DNA from: CAYVSP01 sp964453655
GTDB taxonomy: Bacteria > Patescibacteriota > Saccharimonadia > Saccharimonadales > CAYVSP01
DNA: 64,000 bases
Assembly (NCBI GenBank): GCA_964453655.1
Contig: CAYVSP010000001.1
Location: 1-64,000, forward strand
Direction: 5' to 3'
Shown one piece after another: positions 33,830 to 41,310 of this stretch (the first letter of the stretch is position 1; every line of letters begins with the position of its first letter). Below the pieces are notes generated by a model that was not told the origin of the DNA, ran no database searches, and was given only the letters and a program-made list of their open reading frames with translations. The position numbers were made by a program, and so were the translations under genes.

Positions 33830-34512
33830 TAATTAAGTACCTTTGCAATATAGTCAGCTACTACTTTAGGGTGCGAAAACTGAGGAGCGTGGCGGGCATC
33901 ATCAATAATGAAAGGCTTCTGGGCATTCGGCAGGCGCCGCTGCATGGTGAAAGCATCCTTAACGGGTGTCATAGGGTCTTGGCGGCCCCAAATAATATCA
34001 ACCGTCGCCTGTACTTTTTCAAGCTTTAAACTGTAATCCGATTTCAGTAAGTTAATCATGGTAGATCGTCCTATCGGTTCAGCATCCAGATAGTCGCGTG
34101 CTTTAGCAATCTTATATAGTAATCGACGGGCCGACTCTGACTTTGTTAGTGGTTTACCGACTTTGGCAAGTATCTTAAAGGTAGTTCGCTTAAGCTTCGA
34201 TTTCAATTCAGTCCGTGGGATACCAGCACTATCAATCAGAATAAGATGGCTCACTCGCTCTGGATAGTGAACTGCAAAATTAAGAGCTAAGCGTCCGCCG
34301 TTTGAGTGCCCAATAAGTACTGCGGGTGCCTGGCCAACTTCTTTGCCCAGCCAAGCCATGTAGTTTTCAATTGACCAGGGCTCGGTTGCTTTTTTGGTTA
34401 GAACTGGTATGTCCGGCATGGTTGGCTCGATGCCACGGCGCTTTAGTTCTTCAATTAGCGGTTTCCACTTTGTGTTATCGTACGCCCAGCCGTGCAAGAT
34501 TATGGTTTTCAT
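33829..34512 (-). CDS. Alpha/beta hydrolase
   Basis: 227 aa from ATG 34512, which overlaps the Mur ligase stop (ATGA). ILHGWAYDNTKW (oxyanion region), nucleophile elbow GHSNGG near 86, Asp in WGRQDPMTP, and C-terminal catalytic His in DARHAP. Cytoplasmic esterase/lipase-like fold; substrate unknown. The middle gene of a four-gene overlapping operon. Confidence 0.88.
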   Translation of the reverse strand: MKTIILHGWAYDNTKWKPLIEELKRRGIEPTMPDIPVLTKKATEPWSIENYMAWLGKEVGQAPAVLIGHSNGGRLALNFAVHYPERVSHLILIDSAGIPRTELKSKLKRTTFKILAKVGKPLTKSESARRLLYKIAKARDYLDAEPIGRSTMINLLKSDYSLKLEKVQATVDIIWGRQDPMTPVKDAFTMQRRLPNAQKPFIIDDARHAPQFSHPKVVADYIAKVLN

Positions 34513-35786
34513 CGGGGCAGCCCCCACTGCTGGCGTCGCTTTACCCAGTTCGCTTCGCGGCGAACCAGATGTTGAGCATCGCTAGGGTCTTTAAGTAGTT
34601 GTTCTATCACTCCCTCTAAGAATCGGCCGCCTTTAAAAAACAGCGTCTCGCCGCCTTGCAAATTTTTCTCAATAAAATCAAGAACTTCTTTAGGGCTTTC
34701 AAAGCTATCTACCGGTGTCGATAATTGCTTTTTTAGAATTGGATAAGTGTGCTTGCGGGTACGCGGGCCTAACAAAATTACCCGCTCGGCTTTAATCCGG
34801 GCTATCACTTCAGCTAATTTTTCATGTTCTTCAACTTCAACGGTACCTTGCTCTAAAATATCACCCAGCACTAGCCACTTTTTCTGAGCCTTATACGTAT
34901 TAAATAGTTCAAGCAAAGCCGTCATAGCACCCAGGCCAGTATTGTAGGTACTATCAATAATAGTCGTGTCTTTTTTACCTGCGAAAACACTGCTTCGTCC
35001 AGGAGGCATTACTAAGTTTTGATAATTAGAATCGATGCTTTTATTTAAATAGCTTGTCAGCGCTTCAACCATTTGGATACTAACGCCTAACTCTTTGGGA
35101 TGCAGGCCGGGCAATTGGACAGTATGATTGTTAACTATGAAGATGGTGTGCCCCTCTTCTAACCTATGTACGCTGACAACTTTATTAGAAATTTCTAAGA
35201 CTTTTGCGGACGGTTGCACGCGAGAAAGCTGAGGCTTGATAACAGATTGATCAGCATTAACTACTACCATTTTTTTGGTTTGGGCTATAAAATTGCCGAA
35301 TTCTTGTGCAATAGCTTCTTCATGTGTTTTAAAACGGCCACCTTGCACTAGAGCATCAAAATTCATACTGTGCGTACGATAGACACTAACCCAAATAGTT
35401 ACCTCTGGTTTTAATAGCTCAGCTAAAAAGGCCCCTTCATGCGGACGATCATTGTCAGCTTCAACAATATACAATTTTGTAGTTGGAGGCTTTCGCCAGG
35501 CTTTGATAGGAGCTAAGAGAATATGGCTCAGCCACTGTTTGCGGTCCAGGATATTCGTCTCTAGCCCTAAAATATGAAATGGAATTCCTATGGCGCTATT
35601 AGCATGATGCGAATAGATAGCTTTATCACCAAGTTGCGCTTCTACGAGTTGCAACAAGGTTGTTTTACCTGATGAGCCAGTAATAACAATAATGCGCGGT
35701 TTCCAGCGGCGCAGAACAAAGCGCGCCCAAAAAGCAAAATAGCTCGCAACAACAAAATACAAGCGCTTCTTAAATGCATGAAGCAT
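34509..35786 (-). CDS. Mur ligase family protein, membrane-anchored, lacking domain 1
   Basis: 425 aa from ATG 35786, with TAAAAT exactly 7 nt upstream. A hydrophobic segment (about 10-25) precedes the ATP-binding central domain, whose P-loop ITGSSGKTT is already at about residue 40. Full MurF proteins have an extra substrate-binding domain before it. It keeps VIDSTYNTGLGAM and LGDILEQG, MurF-like. It probably ligates an amino acid or peptide to a precursor. MurF, MurT or CapB-like roles remain possible. Confidence 0.8.
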   Translation of the reverse strand: MLHAFKKRLYFVVASYFAFWARFVLRRWKPRIIVITGSSGKTTLLQLVEAQLGDKAIYSHHANSAIGIPFHILGLETNILDRKQWLSHILLAPIKAWRKPPTTKLYIVEADNDRPHEGAFLAELLKPEVTIWVSVYRTHSMNFDALVQGGRFKTHEEAIAQEFGNFIAQTKKMVVVNADQSVIKPQLSRVQPSAKVLEISNKVVSVHRLEEGHTIFIVNNHTVQLPGLHPKELGVSIQMVEALTSYLNKSIDSNYQNLVMPPGRSSVFAGKKDTTIIDSTYNTGLGAMTALLELFNTYKAQKKWLVLGDILEQGTVEVEEHEKLAEVIARIKAERVILLGPRTRKHTYPILKKQLSTPVDSFESPKEVLDFIEKNLQGGETLFFKGGRFLEGVIEQLLKDPSDAQHLVRREANWVKRRQQWGLPR

Positions 35787-35829
35787 ATACACTATTTTAG
35801 CGTATTCTTCTCTGTTTTTATCAAACTTG

Positions 35830-37311
35830 TTAATGGGCTCTTCGTTGTGCGGCTAAAAATGGCTGTAATAATGCCTGCATCTGAGAGGGGGTGGGCAGAG
35901 TACGGGACAGGCTTGTGCTAAGTGAATAAGTTACTTTCTTTGAGGCTTCGTTTTCAGAAGATACAATGACTGGACTGACAGCGAACCGCCAAGGCCTGTT
36001 AATCATATCGATGGCTGATAATAGCGCACAGCGTTCAAGGTATTTTCGGGCAGGTTTAATAAATTTAAAAAGCGTATCTATCTCAACTCCGTCCCCCGCT
36101 TTCATTACGAACAAGAAGCTTAATATTTCCTGTTCAAGTGGGTTAAGTTCAAGCTCGTCCCCCCCAAGCTCAAAACGTTTTGAGATAAAGTTATACACCA
36201 TACTCAAAGACTGTTTAATGATTTCAGGGGATTGTGGTGGTATCTGTATTTCGGGGCTGTGCTCTTCTACGGCTGCTGTATCCGAACTTTCTTTTCCTGG
36301 CGCTGTACTCGGTACTGCAGTAGGTATCTCGTCATCGGCTTCCAAAAGTGCGCCGTTATCATTATCATGCAGCCCAGTTTCTTCCTTTATGCCTAGGCGT
36401 GGTGGGGCTTCTGTTTGCTCAGTACCTTGGCGAACAAAATCGCCCACGTCTGGCGTATCGATTTTTGTTGTTTTCGGTTGTGCTCTCCGCAAAGCAGTCT
36501 TTGTGGTCGCTTCCTCTTCTCCCTGATTTAAGCTAACAGGTGTGGCTGGTAAAATCCAGGTATAAGTAGACTGCCTACTGCTCCGATCGGTTTCTACCAC
36601 ATCTATCCAATACATCCTGCTGAACAACCTACGCATATCCGAACAAAAATTACCAATAGTGGAACTGAAGTTAATCCCCCGCTGATAATCGCCAATATCT
36701 TTTGGGCAGTATCCAGCATCCAAAATATCCGCCTTAGTTAAGGGAACCCCTGGACTATTAACAAATACCGAAAGCAAAAAAAGCTTATGCGGACTCAGGG
36801 GGTGCCTTATTCCGTCAACGATGACATGTTTTTCGGCAAATTGTAATAACTGGACTTGGCTGTCTACCAAAACTTCAAAGGTCGTTCCCACTGGCAGAAT
36901 TGTTTCACCGTAATCCTCACGCGTTAATCTATCACCGCTGCCTTTCTTGAAAGCTCTTGTTTGCGCTAAGGATAGATCTACCACTCCTCTTTCGCGTAGC
37001 TGACGTACATTCTGGATAACGGATAGTATAGTCCGAGTTGTCTGGTTCACTAATCCTACATCTTCCTCGAGGGTTGTAAGATCCATATCGCTCACACGCT
37101 CAGTCCAACTAGAGGTGTAATGTGCCATAGCGTAAGCTAGGTGACGAGCTATAGCCTCAAGACGAGCAGCTTCATCCAATGGACTTTCACCTTTTTCTCC
37201 AGCAGGCTGTGTCATAAGTTCCTTTAACAACAAATTAAACCATTTATTTAATTCTTCTGCAAGCAATGAAAGATGTTTAGGGGGGATATCCTCCAGCGTG
37301 AGGGGATTCAC
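35830..37311 (-). CDS. Large hypothetical protein with putative winged-helix domain
   Basis: 493 aa from GTG 37311, which overlaps the stop of a 35-codon leader gene (GTGA). The N-terminal 110 residues are helical. Residues about 165-260 resemble an OmpR-type winged helix (VIVDGIRHPLSPHKLFLLSVF, then PLTKADILDAGY). A Glu/Thr-rich linker (about 275-370) is followed by a second alpha-helical domain with LNPLEQEILSFLF. Cytoplasmic, probably DNA-binding. It shares its overall style with the adjacent 215-aa gene. Confidence 0.6.
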   Translation of the reverse strand: MNPLTLEDIPPKHLSLLAEELNKWFNLLLKELMTQPAGEKGESPLDEAARLEAIARHLAYAMAHYTSSWTERVSDMDLTTLEEDVGLVNQTTRTILSVIQNVRQLRERGVVDLSLAQTRAFKKGSGDRLTREDYGETILPVGTTFEVLVDSQVQLLQFAEKHVIVDGIRHPLSPHKLFLLSVFVNSPGVPLTKADILDAGYCPKDIGDYQRGINFSSTIGNFCSDMRRLFSRMYWIDVVETDRSSRQSTYTWILPATPVSLNQGEEEATTKTALRRAQPKTTKIDTPDVGDFVRQGTEQTEAPPRLGIKEETGLHDNDNGALLEADDEIPTAVPSTAPGKESSDTAAVEEHSPEIQIPPQSPEIIKQSLSMVYNFISKRFELGGDELELNPLEQEILSFLFVMKAGDGVEIDTLFKFIKPARKYLERCALLSAIDMINRPWRFAVSPVIVSSENEASKKVTYSLSTSLSRTLPTPSQMQALLQPFLAAQRRAH

Positions 37312-37415
37312 GCTGGGGCAAGGAGGAGTCCTGGGAGATCAAACAAAAAGCGCACCCAAAAGGCGAAGTAGCCGGCGACTACAAAATATAAACGCTTCTT
37401 CAGTTTAGAAAGCAT
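37308..37415 (-). CDS. Short leader gene derived from the Mur ligase N-terminus
   Basis: 35 codons (MLSKLKKRLYFVVAGYFAFW then VRFLFDLPG and a short tail), from ATG 37415 to TGA 37308. Its first 20 residues match the start of the Mur ligase at 35786, and the upstream TAAAAT box (37426-37431) is also shared, so this is a duplicated promoter and 5' end. The stop overlaps the GTG of the next gene, so it may act as a translational coupling leader. Confidence 0.55.
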   Translation of the reverse strand: MLSKLKKRLYFVVAGYFAFWVRFLFDLPGLLLAPA

Positions 37416-37461
37416 CTTACCTAGTATTTTACCTTATATTGCTTCCGTTAACGTGACTAGT

Positions 37462-38109
37462 CTAATTTGGCAGCTCAAAGATCTCGGGTCCAAGTTTTTT
37501 TGCTTTCGCGGTAGTAAGTTTTTGACATTTAATGTCTGGGTTAAGCCTTACTCTTGGATTACTTTCCTCGCCAGCTTTTCTTACTTCAAGGTTTATTAAA
37601 TTAAATTCTCTTTCTTTATAAAAAGATGAATTTATTGCTTCTATTTTTTCGAATAGTTGGCTGGAGTCGTTAATTTCACTAACTCCGCTCAGCAGGGCTA
37701 GTAACTGTCTAGTTGTCGCAGTTGCCGCAGGATCCATAGCATATAGTAGTCGCAATATTTTATCTGTAGGCTCATCGACATCAAGCTCAGTATCATCTAG
37801 TACAAAGGTTTCTTTTTCGAAATCGAAAGATAAAATGGGTCGTGGTTTAACGGTTTCACCGGCTTCATTCGGTGAAACATCTGATCCCCCATCATCAGCT
37901 GATTCACGGGGTGTTTCAGGTGTTTTGCCAGAAGAGTCTGTAGAGGTAAAATTGTTAGCTTCATCACTCGCAACTGTCTCCTTAAAACTTACATTTTCAG
38001 GTAATACTATTCCGTCGAGCAGTCGTGCACTGACTTCCCTCAACCAAGCTGCTCTTTCAGCAGGATTTGCATTAGGATTAAGCCTAGGGTACTCAGGCGA
38101 ATCAGGCAT
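37462..38109 (-). CDS. Hypothetical protein, putative C-terminal winged helix
   Basis: 215 aa. Acidic, disordered N-terminal half (about 45-95, Ser/Glu/Asp rich); the C-terminal half begins LSFDFEKETFVLDDTELDV, then helices (DKILRLLYAM, TTRQLLALLSG), resembling a response-regulator-type winged helix. The DNA-binding role is an inference. TATAAT (38118-38123) 8 nt before the ATG: leaderless. Confidence 0.6.
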   Translation of the reverse strand: MPDSPEYPRLNPNANPAERAAWLREVSARLLDGIVLPENVSFKETVASDEANNFTSTDSSGKTPETPRESADDGGSDVSPNEAGETVKPRPILSFDFEKETFVLDDTELDVDEPTDKILRLLYAMDPAATATTRQLLALLSGVSEINDSSQLFEKIEAINSSFYKEREFNLINLEVRKAGEESNPRVRLNPDIKCQKLTTAKAKKLGPEIFELPN

Positions 38110-38186
38110 AATACATTATTATACCATTTTTCTTACCCAAATACAATAATCCGTTTCTCTCGCGATATTAGCAAGATGCCTAGGGG

Positions 38187-38297
38187 CCCCACGACAAGAG
38201 GATTTGTCATGGGGAAAGGAGGAACAATACAAGGCCCCACTAAATTTGCGTTACTTGTTCGCGTAAATTTCAAGCGGGGCTGATATTAGTTCCGACG
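38187..38297. repeat. Structured repeat element, copy 1
   Basis: P1: CCCCA-C-GACAA / TTGTC-A-TGGGG around a GAGGAT loop. P2: CCCC...GGGG with AAATTT/AAATTT inside and loop TTACTTGTT. Outer extension GGAAC-AATA / TATT-A-GTTCC. Ends GACG. On the minus strand it follows a hairpin (GGGGTCTC/GAGACTCC) and an ACTCCACCA-like end, but there is no intact tRNA next to it. Confidence 0.85.
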
Positions 38298-38379
38298 TGG
38301 TGGAGTCTCTCCGGTATAACCTTTGAGACCCCATGCAAAAACAATACTAACAGTGAGTTATAACACGCGCAAGCAATCA

Positions 38380-39303
38380 TTACTGAATTTGTTGGAGACG
38401 GTTTTGTAGTTCAGTTATAGGAATCGTGCTTGAAGGTATATCCACAATCTTTTGAAGACCATAGCCTGAATAGGTTTCCTGCCTATTTGCGCCATGATAA
38501 TTGATGCTTAATAATTGCCTGGACAACACGTCTACCTTAAATTCAAGTTGCTGCGCAGGCCTCTGCGCATAAGCCGCCGGCTCAACATTATCTAGTTGTT
38601 TTAGGCCTAAGTCATGGCCAAATTCCTTTAACATCGCTATGTAAGCGGCCGGTTTTACATTGACAGTGTAGGTATATACCGGCCGGCCGTGTTCTAGCTT
38701 GTAAACCGCTTTAGCGTAATCTGTGTTGTACACATCCTTATCCCTTATTGTATTCAATAAATGTTTTCGCGTTTCACTGTTAAGTTTGGCAAAGGGCACG
38801 ATACCTACAACACTCTCATTGAATAATTGTGCGGCCGACTGTCCACCGAGTGAAGACGATTCACCTTTTGCCCAAACGTTCAGCACATTTGAAAAGTTTA
38901 TTGGTTTGCCGTTGGCGCTCATTTGAGGAGTAGTAATCTCGCGGTAACGTAAGTAGTCAGCCTCTAGCGTGCCAATGCTTTCAGTCACCACTTTGTCATT
39001 ACTGCTTTGCCCTGGCTGAGTTAGTGTAGTTAGCGTATGAGCAGTGTTTTGAGTACCTAAGCTAAGCGTTGTGGTTTGATCAAGCGTTCCCTCTTCACTC
39101 GCCTGTGCAACATGTCGAGTAACACTACCTGTCTCTAGATTAAGACTAAGCATATCCTGAAAAGTGCGCTGAGGATCGCTGTAGATACGGCGCCAATAAA
39201 CTCCGGCACAGGCAATCCCTATGACAACTATAAGTAGAGCAAGTATTAGCAACCGCCCTTTTGACCAAAACGGTCGTTTTTTGAGTGTGCGCTGTTTAAC
39301 CAT
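38380..39303 (-). CDS. Exported hypothetical protein
   Basis: 307 aa. Basic start and one membrane helix (about 17-36), then an extracellular beta-rich domain with repeated Thr/Ser (SVTRHVAQASEEGTLDQTTT) and a C-terminal part resembling lipid- or polymer-binding LppX/LolA-type folds only in general strand pattern. No family is assigned. It lies downstream of tRNA-Ala(GGC) on the same strand. Confidence 0.65.
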   Translation of the reverse strand: MVKQRTLKKRPFWSKGRLLILALLIVVIGIACAGVYWRRIYSDPQRTFQDMLSLNLETGSVTRHVAQASEEGTLDQTTTLSLGTQNTAHTLTTLTQPGQSSNDKVVTESIGTLEADYLRYREITTPQMSANGKPINFSNVLNVWAKGESSSLGGQSAAQLFNESVVGIVPFAKLNSETRKHLLNTIRDKDVYNTDYAKAVYKLEHGRPVYTYTVNVKPAAYIAMLKEFGHDLGLKQLDNVEPAAYAQRPAQQLEFKVDVLSRQLLSINYHGANRQETYSGYGLQKIVDIPSSTIPITELQNRLQQIQ

Positions 39304-39323
39304 GCAAGTATTGTATCAGTATG

Positions 39324-39400
<77 letters not shown>

Positions 39401-39595
39401 TTAGAACGCATGCGATTATAACAGATAAACGAATGGAGCTAAACCATCTGCCGCGTATTGAAAGCAGTGGGGCAAGCTCAGGGATACGCACGTAATAGGG
39501 CTACCTAAATAGCTCTGTGGACAACTCCTTGCAATACGAACCAAACCAGAGGACAATTGTTAACAATGTAAACCGTAAGCGGAAAACAAAAAATC

Positions 39596-40201
39596 ATGGC
39601 AGGCAAAAAGAAACAAAGTCGACTAGGGAGGTTAGGACGTGCGCTAAGACCAAATTCGAGACTAAAACAGTTAGTGCTCTTTGTAGCCGTGTTTGGCTTA
39701 GTGGGTGGAGGAGTCTATCTATATAAGAGCTACGCGTACGATGTCAATGCTTGCAGTCACCAATGGTTTGGTTATGGTACGACTGGGCCGTGCGTTAGGG
39801 AGGTTCAATATTTAGCTAACTATCTAGCGGGGCATCAGCCGCAGAACGGCTTCCCTTATAGCTATAAGTGGTTGACACCAGATGGACAGTATGGCTCCAA
39901 AACTCAAGATCGTATCTATGAAATGAAGAGTCAGTATCTATTTACCCATCCAACGTCAGGAATGCCTGTAAACGGAAATGTAGACTTCGATGCTTGGAAA
40001 TTACTTTGTGGTTACAGTCGTTGGGCTGGAATACATGTACTAATAAAACAAGGCTCAACCATAATCATGGATTCCTATGATGCAAATGCCTATTGGTCGT
40101 GGGTCGCAGCTGAATGTGAGGATTTCTGGTGGTTCAATGGCCAGCTATCTACTCCGAACCAAGTAAAGCTGAAGCAAAACATACCGCCTAAACCTTTCTA
40201 G
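39596..40201 (+). CDS. Exported protein with peptidoglycan-binding-like domain
   Basis: 201 aa. A strongly basic N-terminus (KKKQSRLGRLGRALRP), one membrane helix (about 26-43), then an extracellular domain whose pattern CVREVQYLANYL...PDGQYGSKTQDRIYEMK...PVNGNVDFDAWKLLC resembles the PG_binding_1 fold (two repeats of three helices). The C-terminal third (WSWVAAECEDFWWFNGQ) is unassigned. It likely binds cell wall or a host surface. Two Cys may pair. Confidence 0.7.
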   Translation: MAGKKKQSRLGRLGRALRPNSRLKQLVLFVAVFGLVGGGVYLYKSYAYDVNACSHQWFGYGTTGPCVREVQYLANYLAGHQPQNGFPYSYKWLTPDGQYGSKTQDRIYEMKSQYLFTHPTSGMPVNGNVDFDAWKLLCGYSRWAGIHVLIKQGSTIIMDSYDANAYWSWVAAECEDFWWFNGQLSTPNQVKLKQNIPPKPF

Positions 40202-40315
40202 ATACAGCATCATAGCAATATACCAGAAACGTTAGTTTGAATCCTGTCAAGAGAACTGATCGGACTTCAAACCACATAAACAGGGGTGAGCTAACAACAA
40301 GTTGAGTCGATAGGC

Positions 40316-40343
40316 ACAAAAATACCCGCCACTAGTGACGGGT
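40316..40343 (-). terminator. Terminator of tRNA-Ala(CGC)
   Basis: On the minus strand, ACCCGTCAC-TA-GTGGCGGGT (one G-U pair) followed by ATTTTTGTG. It ends the tRNA-Ala(CGC) transcript. Confidence 0.8.
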
Positions 40344-40377
40344 TTACCTCTGTTATTATCGAACGTATGTACGATCG

Positions 40378-40453
40378 TGGTGGAGTGTACCGGACTTGAA
40401 CCGGTCACCTCGGCAATGCGAATGCCGCGCTCTACCAGATGAGCTAACACCCC
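40378..40453 (-). tRNA. tRNA-Ala(CGC)
   Basis: Acceptor GGGGTGT/ACACTCC with G3-U70, anticodon loop TTCGCAT (CGC), standard T-loop TTCAAGT, CCA encoded. Extended -10 TGC-TATAAT at 40468-40473. Confidence 0.95.
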
Positions 40454-40494
40454 ATTTTATCCTAGTTATTATAGCAAAACCACCCCTTAGAGAA

Positions 40495-40605
40495 CCGTTT
40501 GGCGAGAGGATTCGCCAAACGGAAAGGAGCAACAACGCAAGACCCCGCCAAATTTGTGCCACTTGGTTGCGCAAATTTTAGGCGGGGTTGAAGTTTCTTG
40601 CGACG
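40495..40605. repeat. Structured repeat element, copy 2
   Basis: P1: CCGTTTGGCGA/TCGCCAAACGG (11 bp, loop GAGGAT). P2: CCCCGCC/GGCGGGG and AAATTTGTGC/GCGCAAATTT, loop CACTTGGTT. Outer pairing GCAA/TTGC and AAC/GTT. It is oriented as the others, following a possible ncRNA on the minus strand and preceding the tRNA-Ala(CGC) promoter. Confidence 0.88.
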
Positions 40606-40682
40606 TGCGCGCCCACCAAGCGGCGGTGCCACCCATTTTGTTTTCGTGTTTTTGTTTTCACGCGCCGCATGCGCACGAGATA
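40606..40682 (-). ncRNA. Candidate structured small RNA ending in repeat copy 2
   Basis: A promoter-like TTGACA (40711-40716), 16-nt spacer and TATGCT (40689-40694) precede a non-coding stretch that folds with a 7-bp closing stem (40604-40610 with 40671-40677), a GCGGC/GCCGC stem (40620-40624 with 40664-40668) and a CGTG/CACG hairpin. The 3' side runs straight into repeat copy 2, as tRNAs do at copies 3 and 4. Minus-strand positions 40622-40635 match 12 of 14 bases of the T-box core, but stem I and a synthetase gene are lacking. Confidence 0.4.
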
Positions 40683-40722
40683 CTATTAAGCATAAATGTT
40701 TTCAACGTTTTGTCAATCTATG

Positions 40723-41274
40723 CTAGGAACCATGCTGCCATGCCACTTCGCCAATCTGATGAAGCATTAAATCCATGGCTGAGTGATCGCGAATCTTAAT
40801 ATGTGTATCGGCTCCAGACTCTATTCGTGCAATATGGAAACCTTCAACGGGTGTTTCTAGTAATCCAGTAATATCGGGTGGCAGCGTGTCATGTCTCGAT
40901 ATTAAATCTGGAGCGGGTAAAACATAATGCAATTGATTGACTCCGACATATTGATCGGGCGGAATTGGTGCTTTAGATGAAATTATCTCAACCTGGCATA
41001 TACCATGGACTAAGGGTTTTGCTAGCTCAACAACCGCAAACCAGCGTCCGTCTGATTTAACCTCGGCACTAGCTTTAACTTCGTGCTCTTCTCTGGCAGT
41101 CCTGAGGGTAACCTCAAAGTCGTTTGCATCCACAGTGTAGCCAACTGTAGCAAGGCGACCTTGCGGAAGACCATATCCATCTCCAAGTTCAAGCAATTGA
41201 TCAATAGTTGCAAAATCGTAACCATAAAAAAGACCGCAAGGTACCTCTTCCTCCATAAGTATAAAATCAATCAT
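40723..41274 (-). CDS. Hypothetical protein
   Basis: 183 aa, acidic, soluble, predicted mostly beta strand. No family is recognised. It stops shortly before a strong promoter-like sequence at 40689-40716. Confidence 0.55.
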   Translation of the reverse strand: MIDFILMEEEVPCGLFYGYDFATIDQLLELGDGYGLPQGRLATVGYTVDANDFEVTLRTAREEHEVKASAEVKSDGRWFAVVELAKPLVHGICQVEIISSKAPIPPDQYVGVNQLHYVLPAPDLISRHDTLPPDITGLLETPVEGFHIARIESGADTHIKIRDHSAMDLMLHQIGEVAWQHGS

Positions 41275-41310
41275 AGAAAATTATTCTACCACAATTGTCT
41301 ATATCTGTCA

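Noticed and set aside
38298..38345. A tRNA gene next to repeat copy 1
   Set aside because: A CCA-like end and a hairpin are present, but no anticodon arm, D-arm or acceptor partner can be found. At best it is a remnant.
40622..40635. T-box riboswitch (12/14 match to the core on the minus strand)
   Set aside because: No stem I/specifier region fits in the short upstream sequence and no aminoacyl-tRNA synthetase or amino acid gene follows. Kept only as a note on the candidate small RNA.
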